64,000 nt of DNA from JAWCQZ01 sp038869515 [NCBI: Halobacteria archaeon]. Its GTDB lineage: Archaea; Halobacteriota; Syntropharchaeia; JACQPP01. Location of the stretch: contig JAWCQZ010000008.1 of NCBI GenBank assembly GCA_038869515.1, positions 1-64,000 of the forward strand, in the 5' to 3' direction. The translations under genes were made by a program, and so were the position numbers. Under the pieces are notes generated by a model. The model ran no database searches. It saw only the letters and a program-made list of their open reading frames with translations, and was not told the DNA's origin. Position 1 is the first letter of the stretch. Each line of letters starts with the position of its first letter. Of the stretch, positions 7,495 through 14,991 are shown piece after piece.

Positions 7495-7997
7495 GGCGGC
7501 CTCCGGAGACTGGCAACCGCGAAGGCCGCGGCGGCGAGGGCCGCCAGGGCCCCCGGGGCCCCGAAGCCCGGCGTCGGGGGCGGCGGGGAGGCGGGCTGCG
7601 GCTCTGCGGGCGCGGAGGGCGCGGGCGGCCCCTCTCCGGCGGTGAACCCGAGCCGCTCGCTCTGGAAAACGAGGGTGTATCGTCCCGGGGCCGGGATCTC
7701 TGCGCGGCACTCCACGGTCCGCTTCTCGAAGGCCGGCAGGCTCAGGAAGTGGCGGCAGAACTCCCGCTTGCCCGATTCTCCCTCCAGTTCGAAGGAGACG
7801 TTGTTGGCGTTGGTGGTCCCCTCGGTGTTGACCGCCAGGACCGAGAAGCGGTAGGCGAGGCCCGACTCGGGCTCGGCCGCCAGGTCCCGGAATTTGACGT
7901 CCGGCCAGTGGGCCTGGGCCGCGGCAGCGAGGGCCAGGAGGAGCAGAGTGACCGCCGCCGGGGAACTCAACGCTCCTCCGGAGGGTCTCGGGGCCAT
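7491..7997 (-). CDS. Surface protein with PGF-CTERM tail, paralog A
   Basis: A 168-residue protein: signal peptide to about residue 29, then a CARDB-like or sandwich domain (WPDVKFRDL, YRFSVLAVNTEG, REFCRHFLSLPAFEKRTVEC, YTLVFQSERLGF). Two cysteines are conserved with the paralog at 6994-7494. A Pro-rich stalk and a clear PGF-CTERM (TPGFGAPGALAAL...SLRRPP) follow. The ATG at 7997 lies inside the 3' end of the oxidase-like gene, overlapping it by 31 bases, so expression is coupled to that gene. The domain could bind the periplasmic-side face of the membrane protein; this is inference from position only. Confidence 0.75.
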   Translation of the reverse strand: MAPRPSGGALSSPAAVTLLLLALAAAAQAHWPDVKFRDLAAEPESGLAYRFSVLAVNTEGTTNANNVSFELEGESGKREFCRHFLSLPAFEKRTVECRAEIPAPGRYTLVFQSERLGFTAGEGPPAPSAPAEPQPASPPPPTPGFGAPGALAALAAAAFAVASLRRPP

Positions 7998-9643
7998 ATC
8001 CTCCAAGTGTGGATGAAGAAAAGAATGAGGGAGGCGGCAAGGGCCAGGGCGAAGGGCGTCCCGAAGCGGGTGACGTCGAGGGCCGCCAGATAGGGGAGGT
8101 ATCCCCCGGGGCCGTAGGGGTTGGAGGCGGTCTGGAAGACCCCGCCACCGGCGTAGCCGCCCCAGGCGTAGAAGAGGAGGAAACCCCCCAAGCCGATGTT
8201 CAACAGCCAAAAGTGAGCTGCGACCAGCCCGGGGTTCCACATCCTCGAAGGAGGAGGGGGCGGGCCTGCGGACGGGAGGGGGGAAGGGGACGGAGTCCCC
8301 CCTCTTCCAGGCGACAGTCGGGGGACGAGACCGTAGAGGAGGCCGAAGGCGATGCCGGAGAGCCCTCCGAGCATCACCATGTGGTCCTTCACCACCACCT
8401 GCATGATGGTGAACTCGTGGCCCGAGCGGACGAGCCAGAAGTAAATCGGGTCGAGGGAGAGGATGCCCTCGAGCGCGAGCCCGGCAGCGAGCCACGCCAT
8501 CCCCGCCCGGAGGAAGCGGGCCGCCCACGGGTCGCCGGGCAGCCTCCGCCAGAGCGCCGCCACAGCCGCAGCGAGGCCCGCCGCGAAGAGGAGGGCGAAG
8601 GGGAGGGCGAACCGGAGGACCCCCTGGCTCACTTCGAAGGGGTGGAACCGCTCCGCCTCGGTGAGGTCCCCGGTGGCGCCCACGAAAGCCGCGCGGCCCT
8701 GATAGGCCGCGACCGCAAGAAACGCCAGGAGCCCCAGGAGCCCGAGATTGTAGAGCCAGAGGAACACCCGGAGGCCCCGGGCGGGCGGTGGGCGGTTTTC
8801 CAGGAGGGCCACGCCGAACAGGACTGCGAGGAGTCCGCCCCCGAGCCACCCCATGACCGTCATGTGGCTGTGGACCGAGGCGAACATGGATTCGAAGTCG
8901 AACCCCCCTTCCTTGAGCCAGCGGAACATGGGCGGGCTGCCGTAGAGGCCGCCCAGGAGGATGCCCGCCACCAGCCAGAGGGCGGCAACCTTGAGCATCC
9001 ACTTCAGGGCCGGGTGCTCGACAGGCCCCTCCTCGGGAACGGCAGCCAGCCCGGCGAGCCGCGCGGGGAGGGGGAAGCGCTCCCGGGCGCGGTTGGCGAG
9101 GCGGGCGAGCGACGGCCGGAGGCCGAAGGTGAGCCAGACGTTGGCCGCGAACGCACCGGCCCCCAAGAGCACCAGAACCGCGAACGGTATGCCCCACCGG
9201 AGGAGGGAGAGGAACGCCTCGTAGGGCAGGTAGGCGTTGCCGGGGCCGTACAGGGCGGCTCCCGGGTCGGGGCTCTCCCGGCCCGCGATGAGGACCCGCG
9301 CCCCGGCCACCCCGCCCGCGAAAAGGGCCGCCATCATTCCCGCCAGGCCGACGTTGAGGAGCCAGAAGTGCCACGCCGCCAGCCGGGGGCTGTAGAGGGG
9401 TCGGGAGAAGACGCGGGGCAGGACCCAGTAGACCAGGGCGAAGAGCGCGTTGGAGAGCCACCCGAGCAGGTTGATGTGGCTGTGGACCGAAGCGAAGACC
9501 AGTTCGAAGTCGTGGCCGGTGTGCTTGAGGGCGCGGAATCCGGGGTTCGTCGCGAAGAAGCCGCCCATGGCGACGCCCACCACGAGCCAGAGGAGGGAGG
9601 CGAGGAGGAAGGGCCGGGGGCCCGGCGGGGCGTCGGCGGTCAT
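7967..9643 (-). CDS. Haem-copper oxidase subunit I-like membrane protein with three tandem repeats
   Basis: A 558-residue, about 12-helix protein. Three repeats of four helices align by eye: residues 12-180, 213-366 and 379-550. Each begins W-L-x-x-G, reaches a His-bearing second helix (VHSHINLLGW with H54/H56; VHSHMTVMGW with H258/H260; VKDHMVMLGG with H421), then a third helix FWLLNVG / LWLYNLG / FWLLNIG and a fourth near 'LRxxxPFA'. The His helix plus Y-x-x-LPR resembles helix II of cbb3-type subunit I and small four-helix relatives of that family. Canonical CuB motifs (HPEVY, HHMF) are absent, so oxygen reduction is not assured. A Pro/Ser insert lies at 444-466. It probably binds haem. 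Confidence 0.7.
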   Translation of the reverse strand: MTADAPPGPRPFLLASLLWLVVGVAMGGFFATNPGFRALKHTGHDFELVFASVHSHINLLGWLSNALFALVYWVLPRVFSRPLYSPRLAAWHFWLLNVGLAGMMAALFAGGVAGARVLIAGRESPDPGAALYGPGNAYLPYEAFLSLLRWGIPFAVLVLLGAGAFAANVWLTFGLRPSLARLANRARERFPLPARLAGLAAVPEEGPVEHPALKWMLKVAALWLVAGILLGGLYGSPPMFRWLKEGGFDFESMFASVHSHMTVMGWLGGGLLAVLFGVALLENRPPPARGLRVFLWLYNLGLLGLLAFLAVAAYQGRAAFVGATGDLTEAERFHPFEVSQGVLRFALPFALLFAAGLAAAVAALWRRLPGDPWAARFLRAGMAWLAAGLALEGILSLDPIYFWLVRSGHEFTIMQVVVKDHMVMLGGLSGIAFGLLYGLVPRLSPGRGGTPSPSPLPSAGPPPPPSRMWNPGLVAAHFWLLNIGLGGFLLFYAWGGYAGGGVFQTASNPYGPGGYLPYLAALDVTRFGTPFALALAASLILFFIHTWRIWPRDPPEER

Positions 9644-9670
9644 TCGGGTCGGGTTGGGGGCGGAGGCTCT

Positions 9671-10369
9671 TTAGGGCTTCTTCCGCAGGAGCGGGACCGC
9701 CGCCACGAGGAGGGCCACCGCTGCCAGGGCGATGGCCGCGTAAGCGGGGCCCGAGGCCGCCGAAGCGGTCTGGAGCGCCTGGGCGTTGGCGGTGCTCACC
9801 TGAGAGTAGGACTGCTGGAGCTGGGAGAGGCCGGCTTGGACTGCGGAGAGATTGACCTCCAGCCTCGGCCTCTCCACGAGCCAGGTCTGGGAAGCAGGAG
9901 TCTCGCTCCCCGGGGCGCCGGTCCAGGAAACCACCTTTCCGTCCTGATACCGCTGGTGAACCCGCCAGGAGACCGTGACCGGTTTCGCTCCGTTCCGGCC
10001 GCTGAATTTGAACTCCTCGAACTCGCCGGGAGCGATGGTGTTCCCCCTCCAGGTGACGCGGGCAAGGGCGACCTCTCCGGGATGGGCGTGCTCCCCCTTT
10101 TCATGGGTCCCCTCCCCGTGCCTGGGCTCGGTCACGACGGTCCAGCCCGGCTGCTTCAGCACCCGCTTGACCTCGACCTCGTGTGGAACTTCGAGGGTGA
10201 CCTCGACGGTCGGGACGGGCTCCTCCGTCGGGACCCGCAGGAGGTAGGTCTCGAACCGGTCGGTGACCGACTCGGCGGGGGAGACCACCGCGTGGCCGAG
10301 GACCGGAGCCTGGAGGACTGCGATGATGCCCAGACCGAGGAGGGGCGGAAGCGCACGAATTGATTTCAT
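9671..10369 (-). CDS. YcnI/DUF1775 copper-binding-type protein, paralog B
   Basis: A 232-residue protein. The signal peptide would be cut before His (VLG/HAVVSP), giving the N-terminal His that YcnI proteins use, with a conserved Glu and Trp, to bind Cu(II). HAVVSPAESVTDRFETYLL and the following VPTEE fit the DUF1775 start, and VTWRGNTIAPGEFEEFKF fits the second half. A His-rich loop (residues ~90-103) lies inside the domain. About residues 165-200 are Ser/Ala/Gln-rich, and a C-terminal helix with LLRKKP anchors the protein. It overlaps the upstream paralog by four bases. Confidence 0.8.
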   Translation of the reverse strand: MKSIRALPPLLGLGIIAVLQAPVLGHAVVSPAESVTDRFETYLLRVPTEEPVPTVEVTLEVPHEVEVKRVLKQPGWTVVTEPRHGEGTHEKGEHAHPGEVALARVTWRGNTIAPGEFEEFKFSGRNGAKPVTVSWRVHQRYQDGKVVSWTGAPGSETPASQTWLVERPRLEVNLSAVQAGLSQLQQSYSQVSTANAQALQTASAASGPAYAAIALAAVALLVAAVPLLRKKP

Positions 10370-11010
10370 TTATTCCGGCGTGCCAATCCGACTCCAGCCA
10401 GGACCAGAGCAACCAGCCCGAGAGCCACCCCGGCGATACCCGCGGGGGAGGAGGTCGAACCGGCGGCCCGGCTCGCCTCGGCCTGGGCCTGGGAGGCCTG
10501 GGTCTGGGCCTGCTGGGCCTGCGAGGTCAGGGCGTCGAGGCGGGCGTCGAGAGAGGACTTGGCCACCACCTTCACCGATGGGGCCTCCTCCTTCTCCCCC
10601 TCCTTGTGGACCTCGGCAGTTCCGGTCTGGTGGAGCTCCACGTCGAACTTGTGGGTCCCCGCCGCGGCGGGGGTCTCGGCCATGAAGCGGAGGGCGATGA
10701 GGTCGCCGCTCCTGTAGGTGTTCCTGGGCGCCTCCCACTTGATTTCGCTGATGCGGTCGCCGACTTTCTTCGTCTCGGTGGCCCACCCGGCGGGACGCTC
10801 GACGAACTCGACGTGGAACACGGGCCTCCCGGAGGCGTCCTTGGGGATTTTGAGCTCCACATGTTCCAGAGTCCCGGTCACGGGGACCCAGAGGGTGAAG
10901 GTCTCCTTGCGGTCGGTCACGGCCTCGCCGGGGGTGATGGAGGGGTGGCTGGCGGAAGCCGCAGCCACGGCGAGCAGGAAGAGGACCGGGAGCGCGAAGG
11001 ACAATCTCAT
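10366..11010 (-). CDS. YcnI/DUF1775 copper-binding-type protein, paralog A
   Basis: A 214-residue protein and the first gene of the operon. After the signal peptide the mature start is near SHPSITPGEAVTDRKETFTL, equivalent to the His-led start of paralog B, though a Ser may precede the His. The domain continues with VPVTG, a beta-rich middle and 'DLIALRFMAET'. A coiled Ala/Gln/Ser stalk (residues 150-185) precedes a C-terminal membrane helix ending ARRNK. In bacteria DUF1775 genes sit beside CopC/CopD or cytochrome assembly genes; here they lead an oxidase-like operon, which supports copper handling by analogy. A TATA-like box lies about 27 bases upstream. Confidence 0.8.
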   Translation of the reverse strand: MRLSFALPVLFLLAVAAASASHPSITPGEAVTDRKETFTLWVPVTGTLEHVELKIPKDASGRPVFHVEFVERPAGWATETKKVGDRISEIKWEAPRNTYRSGDLIALRFMAETPAAAGTHKFDVELHQTGTAEVHKEGEKEEAPSVKVVAKSSLDARLDALTSQAQQAQTQASQAQAEASRAAGSTSSPAGIAGVALGLVALVLAGVGLARRNK

Positions 11011-11032
11011 TGTGCCCGGGCTCTCCGCCCTC

Positions 11033-11043
11033 CTATGTATAGA
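11033..11043 (-). promoter_or_regulatory. Promoter of the surface redox operon
   Basis: On the minus strand the sequence reads TCTATACATAG, centred 27 bases before the ATG at 11010. This fits a leaderless start for the whole 3584-11010 operon. No other strong box is seen inside it, and nearly all genes overlap or abut. Confidence 0.6.
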
Positions 11044-11082
11044 TTTCTGCGGCTCGTGTTCACTGGTTGCCGTAGCCTGTTT

Positions 11083-11102
11083 CGTTTAAAAAAAATCAAA
11101 CG
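11083..11102. promoter_or_regulatory. AT-rich inverted repeat between divergent genes
   Basis: CGTTT and AAACG arms flank an A-rich ten-base core, midway between the divergent starts at 11010 and 11142. It may be an operator for the adjacent winged-helix protein or a TATA region for that gene with a short leader. A weaker box (GCTTAAG, 11111-11117) lies 25-31 bases before 11142. Confidence 0.35.
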
Positions 11103-11141
11103 AGCGAAGGGCTTAAGTGGCGCCGGTCGGAACAACAACGA

Positions 11142-11528
11142 ATGCTCGTTTCCGAATTCCATCTCTACCGCACCCCCGGCGGCGTCGTCTCCGTGGGCGG
11201 CGGGAAGATGCGCCTCATGACGCTCCTGCGGTCGGGGCCGAAGGAGTTCGGCGACCTTGTCGAAGCGCTCGGCAAGGACAAGTCCACAGTCTCGGTCCAC
11301 CTCCACGAGCTGGAGGAGGCGGGCCTCGTCTCCTCCCGCCCGGCGGCGCGGGACCGGCGGGTCAAAATCTACCGCTCGGAGGCGGCCCTCGTCCTCTCGG
11401 CGGGAGACGGCCGGGACCCCTCGGTCTCCCTGGCCCGGGTGTGGGCCGCCTCCCTGGGCACGCCCATCCGACCCCGCGCCCGGGCCGCGAAGGTCCCGGC
11501 AGAGGAGCCTGCGGGAGCCCCGGGATGA
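11142..11528 (+). CDS. Winged-helix transcriptional regulator (ArsR-like)
   Basis: A 128-residue protein with one winged-helix domain at about residues 15-90: KMRLMTLLRSGPKEF, then recognition helix DKSTVSVHLHELEEAGLVSS, then the wing DRRVKIYRSE. There are no metal-binding cysteines of the ArsR kind. It is divergent from the surface redox operon and four-base coupled (ATGA) to a small membrane protein, an HTH plus DUF7521 pairing seen in other archaea. It is a candidate regulator of the operon across the gap, with an AT-rich inverted repeat between them. Confidence 0.75.
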   Translation: MLVSEFHLYRTPGGVVSVGGGKMRLMTLLRSGPKEFGDLVEALGKDKSTVSVHLHELEEAGLVSSRPAARDRRVKIYRSEAALVLSAGDGRDPSVSLARVWAASLGTPIRPRARAAKVPAEEPAGAPG

Positions 11529-11842
11529 CCCTTGTCCAGACCGACTTGCTCTTCCTGCTGGCCCTGGGGGGAGTCGGGGGCCTCGCGGCGGCCCTGACCG
11601 CCCGGGCCTACCTCCGGACCCGCTACCGCTCCATGCTGTGGCTCACCGTGGCCCTCTGCCTGCTGACGGCGGGCCCCGTGGTGGAACACCTGCTCCTCTC
11701 GCTCTTCCACTGGCCGTTGAACTCCCACGACGCCGCCCACCTGGGGCTTCACGCCATCCCCGTCGCCGGGCTCCTGGCGGTGGTGGTCTCGGCCCTCCAG
11801 GCGCGGCAGGTCCCCGAGCCGACACCGTCGACCGGCCACTGA
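11525..11842 (+). CDS. Small three-helix membrane protein (DUF7521-like)
   Basis: A 105-residue protein with three hydrophobic segments (about 6-26, 36-56, 74-95) and an intermediate His/Asn loop (FHWPLNSHDAAHLGLH). Its ATG overlaps the stop of the winged-helix gene. Small membrane proteins of this size and position are commonly paired with HTH regulators in archaea and may act as membrane-bound signal partners; the ligand is unknown. The His cluster near the membrane is worth noting given the copper and haem context. Confidence 0.6.
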   Translation: MTLVQTDLLFLLALGGVGGLAAALTARAYLRTRYRSMLWLTVALCLLTAGPVVEHLLLSLFHWPLNSHDAAHLGLHAIPVAGLLAVVVSALQARQVPEPTPSTGH

Positions 11843-11854
11843 AGGCCGCGGTCC

Positions 11855-12325
11855 ATGGTGGAGAACCGCCACCTCCTGGAGGAGCGCGGGCTGTGCGCCT
11901 TCTGCGCGGCCAACCTTACGGACGAGGAACTCTGGAATGTTGTTTTCTACGCTGCGACTCTCCGGACTTCTTCGGAGAATGTGGCTGCGGGGGGACGGCT
12001 GTACGGAAAGCATTGCCTCTCGTGCCACGGTGAGCAGGGTGAGGGAAAACAACCGCTGCGACGGCTGACGCTGCTTGGAAGAGCGGTGAATACCAGCGAT
12101 GCGGAGCTTGAGGCGGAGGTGGCATCGGAACACCATGTGCGGCGCCTTTCCGGTGCCATCCTGAGCCCGGCGGAGCGGCAGCAGGTCGTGGACTACCTTC
12201 GCTCCATCGTCTTCGGCGAGACGCCCAGGCGACCGGAGACGAATTCGCCTCTCGCGGCGCTGGCCCTGGCAGCTGTCGCTGCGGCAATAACCGCTGCGGC
12301 TAAGGCGTGGAAGAGAAAGCGATAA
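11855..12325 (+). pseudogene. Truncated c-type cytochrome (second domain of a probable dihaem protein)
   Basis: The reading frame gives 156 residues. A class I cytochrome c domain spans about 40-125, with the haem site C54-LS-C57-H58 after GGRLYGK, and a C-terminal helix (about 130-150) followed by WKRKR. Upstream of it, LTDEELWNVVFYAATLR (residues 21-37) looks like the last helix of a preceding cytochrome c domain, whose haem-binding part is missing, and there is no signal peptide. Codon use is also less G/C-biased at third positions than in neighbours. It is best read as a 5'-truncated dihaem cytochrome; a functional monohaem protein exported by another route is less likely. Confidence 0.55.
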
Positions 12326-12326
12326 T

Positions 12327-12683
12327 TTACTTGAAAAAGCGCCAGAGTATCGGCGTTTTCTCCAGGGATTTCATCATCCGGTCCACTACCGGCATCACCC
12401 GCTCCACCAGGACCATCGCGCGCTCCACCGACTCGATGGATTTCTCGATTTTGTCCAGGGAACCGCTCACCCGCTCCATGCTCGTGTTGACCGCCTGGAT
12501 GGACTTCCGCATATCGGCCAGGGTCTCCTGGACCGAGCCCATCGCGTCGTCCACCCGGCTCCCGACGTGGGTCGCGGTCCGGTCCACCGTCCGCATGAGC
12601 TCCTCTGCGGTCTCGAGCGCCTTCCGGAACTCGGCGAGGGCGGACTCCGCCTCGGTGATCAACTCCCCCCGGATGGCGGCCAT
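12327..12683 (-). CDS. Coiled-coil protein of unknown function
   Basis: A 118-residue, almost wholly helical protein with heptad-like spacing (for example ESALAEFRKALETAEELM and SLDKIEKSIESVERAMVLVE) and many charged residues. There is no signal peptide or membrane segment. It resembles the methyl-accepting or DUF948-like class of amphipathic coils only in general character. It is convergent with the cytochrome remnant and upstream of nothing in its own strand, so it is probably a single gene. Confidence 0.6.
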   Translation of the reverse strand: MAAIRGELITEAESALAEFRKALETAEELMRTVDRTATHVGSRVDDAMGSVQETLADMRKSIQAVNTSMERVSGSLDKIEKSIESVERAMVLVERVMPVVDRMMKSLEKTPILWRFFK

Positions 12684-12714
12684 GGACCCCTTTCCCCCAG
12701 CCCATTTATGAGGC

Positions 12715-13353
12715 TTACGCGCGGACCCCGCGCTTGGGGCAGAGCCGTTCCACGGGGCACTCCCCGCATCTCGGAGCCCGTGCCTGGCAGACCTTCCGGC
12801 CGTGGAGAATCAGGGTGTGGCCGAGGGGAATCCACTCCTCGCGGGGAAACAGGGCCATCAGTTCCCGCTCGACCTGGAGAGGAGTGCGCCCCTTCGCGAG
12901 CCCGAGCCGCCGCGAAACCCGGAGTACGTGGGTGTCCACGGTGACGCCTTCCGCGCGACCGAAGCCGTTGCCGAGAACGGCGGTGGCCGACTTCCGGCCG
13001 ATGAAGGGCAGGGAGGTGAGGCCCTCCACCGTGTCCGGGACCCGGCCGCCGAACCTCTCGACCAGCGCCCTCCCGATGGCGCGGATGGCGCGCGCCTTCG
13101 TGCGGTGGAGGCCGAGGGGGCGGATGAGCGACTGCAGCTCCGCGAGGTCGGCCTCCGCATAGTCGGCCGCGCTCCGGTAGCGCCGGAAGAGCGCGGGGGT
13201 CACCCGGTTCACCCGGGCGTCGGCGCACTGGGCGGAGAGGAGGGTGGCGATGAGGAGCTGGAGGGGATCGGAGAACTCCAGCGAGCACTTCGCGCCGGGA
13301 TGGGCGCGGCGGAGGGCGCGGAAAATGGGCGAGGCCTGCCGCCGGAGGGTCAT
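12715..13353 (-). CDS. nth: Endonuclease III
   Basis: A 212-residue base-excision-repair glycosylase/AP lyase for oxidised pyrimidines. The helix-hairpin-helix LTSLPFIGRKSA carries the catalytic Lys (K121), GVTVDTHVLR carries the catalytic Asp (D140), and the C-terminal iron-sulfur loop has C189, C196, C199 and C205 in the classic C-x6-C-x2-C-x5-C order. The ATG at 13353 overlaps the truD stop by four bases. It ends the operon pth2-truD-nth. Confidence 0.93.
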   Translation of the reverse strand: MTLRRQASPIFRALRRAHPGAKCSLEFSDPLQLLIATLLSAQCADARVNRVTPALFRRYRSAADYAEADLAELQSLIRPLGLHRTKARAIRAIGRALVERFGGRVPDTVEGLTSLPFIGRKSATAVLGNGFGRAEGVTVDTHVLRVSRRLGLAKGRTPLQVERELMALFPREEWIPLGHTLILHGRKVCQARAPRCGECPVERLCPKRGVRA

Positions 13354-14624
13354 GCTTTCGTGAATTCGCGCAGCACCACGGTCGCGTAGGCCCCCGGCTC
13401 GAGCGAGAACTTCAGTTTGAGCGCGACGCAGCCGGGGCTCCGCTCGTCGGGCCCCCCCTCCCACTTCACGGGCGCCGGCAGCAGGAGAGCCCGCCGCCTC
13501 CCCTTGGAGGTCACGGGGCCCCTTGCGAAGTCCTCCGGCGCTATCCCCGCCCCCTCCAGCACCCCCCGCTCAATCTCTCCCGGCTCCCCGGAAGCCACGG
13601 GCGCCTCGGGGCCGAAGAGGGGGCCGCTGACCCGGGCGCGGCCCTCCGCCACAGCCCTCCGCGCGGCTTCGATGTTCCCGGGGGCCACCGTCTCGGTCCC
13701 GCCGCCGCGAAGGAGGAGGATGTCCCCCGCCACCGGCTCGGCCAGAGAGAGCCCGCGGGCGAGCCGCTCGGAGAGGACGCGGTTGAACAGCCTCGCCTGG
13801 AAGCCGTGGACGAATAGGGTCCGGAGGCCGGCGGGCAGGGCCTCCAGGGCCCCGCCCCAGTCGTCCGGCTTCGCGATGAGGCGGTTCAGGAGCGCCTTCT
13901 CGAACCCGAGGGACTTGGGCATCGCTGCCAGCGCCCCCTTGAAGTCGCCCTCCCGGGCGAGCCTCCGGGCAGCGCGGGTCGCCTCGCCCTCTCCCTCTCC
14001 CTCGTCGGCGAGGTAGGCCCGCATCGCCCCCTCGACGTCGCCCCGCACCAGCAGTTCCCCGACGCGGTGGGTCACCGCCCTCCGCTCACCGAACCGCTGG
14101 AGGCCGAAGAAGTTGGGGGCGCCCCCCAGGTAGCGGAGCTCAGCGGCGGTGGCCTCCGCCCGGGCACGCACCTCCTCCGCCGGGAGGGGGATGGCCCGGA
14201 GGACGATCGAGAATCGGTTGGATTCGAGGTCTCCGAGGCCCACCGGCTCCGGGTCGAGTCCCACGGCCCGGAGGCGGACCCCGGCGAGCCTCACCGATTC
14301 GAGGGCCGCGGGCCGCACTCCGAAGAAACTCATCCGCTGGACGGTCACGGCGTTTCGGTCCTTCATTCCGGCGAAAGAGATGCGCTTGCGGCTGATGCGG
14401 AGGGCGCGGGCGAGGGCGCGGACCAGCCCCTGGGTGTCCCAGTTCTCTTTCTCGACTTCGACAATCAGGTATCGGCCCGAGCCCCGGGGCTCCCGGCGCG
14501 GAATCTCCTCGACCCGGAAGTCGGCCGGCGTCTGGCGCAACACTCCGCCCACGCCGGGGGTCGCGGTCCCGTAGCGCTCCATGCCGACGGCGCGCTCGGC
14601 CTCGGGCGGAATGGGGACGCTCAC
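13350..14624 (-). CDS. truD: tRNA pseudouridine synthase D
   Basis: A 424-residue protein. The TruD signature FAGMKDRNAVT places the catalytic Asp at D89, and NWDTQGLVRALA and the FGLQRFGERR block are typical. TruD makes pseudouridine 13 in tRNA; archaeal and eukaryotic members (Pus7) can act on other RNAs. It overlaps pth2 upstream and nth downstream by four bases each, so the three are translationally coupled. Confidence 0.93.
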   Translation of the reverse strand: MSVPIPPEAERAVGMERYGTATPGVGGVLRQTPADFRVEEIPRREPRGSGRYLIVEVEKENWDTQGLVRALARALRISRKRISFAGMKDRNAVTVQRMSFFGVRPAALESVRLAGVRLRAVGLDPEPVGLGDLESNRFSIVLRAIPLPAEEVRARAEATAAELRYLGGAPNFFGLQRFGERRAVTHRVGELLVRGDVEGAMRAYLADEGEGEGEATRAARRLAREGDFKGALAAMPKSLGFEKALLNRLIAKPDDWGGALEALPAGLRTLFVHGFQARLFNRVLSERLARGLSLAEPVAGDILLLRGGGTETVAPGNIEAARRAVAEGRARVSGPLFGPEAPVASGEPGEIERGVLEGAGIAPEDFARGPVTSKGRRRALLLPAPVKWEGGPDERSPGCVALKLKFSLEPGAYATVVLREFTKA

Positions 14625-14983
14625 AGCAGAGGGAGGTCACCGGTCAGACGGTCGATGTCGGCCTCGGGGGCCGGCCCGACGCCGAGGGCGGTCACGCTCC
14701 CCGGGGGCAACTCGGTGTGGCCCGCATCTTCCACGAGGCCGAAGGGGAGGCCCGCGCCCCGCGCCTCGTTCCGGAGCCGGAGGAGTTCCTTCAGGGTCGC
14801 CACCTTGAGGGCGACCTTCTTCGCCCCGCCGCGCTTCCACGCCCGGCGGGCCTCCTCCGGGGCCGCATCGTGGGCGAGGAGGGAGGCGTGGGCCGCCTGG
14901 GCCGCCATCTTGCCGGGGGACATGGAGAGGTCGGAGCGGAGGACCAGGACCTGCTTGTATTCGACCGTTTTCGCCCTTGCCAT
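14621..14983 (-). CDS. pth2: Peptidyl-tRNA hydrolase, archaeal type (Pth2)
   Basis: A 120-residue protein with the Pth2 features: KQVLVLRSDLSMSPGKMAAQAAHAS (Lys and the AAQ/H stretch of the active site), a central GLPFGLVEDAGHTELPPGS with the D-A-G-x-T-E, and a TALGVGPA close. It recycles peptidyl-tRNA dropped from ribosomes. The ATG at 14983 lies eight bases after the acyl-CoA dehydrogenase stop. This is the usual archaeal form, unrelated to bacterial Pth. Confidence 0.92.
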   Translation of the reverse strand: MARAKTVEYKQVLVLRSDLSMSPGKMAAQAAHASLLAHDAAPEEARRAWKRGGAKKVALKVATLKELLRLRNEARGAGLPFGLVEDAGHTELPPGSVTALGVGPAPEADIDRLTGDLPLL

Positions 14984-14991
14984 TCTTCGCC

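Noticed and set aside
11117-11524. A longer reading frame leading into the small membrane protein
   Set aside because: It runs out of frame through the winged-helix gene. The ATG at 11525 with an ATGA overlap gives a normal membrane protein.
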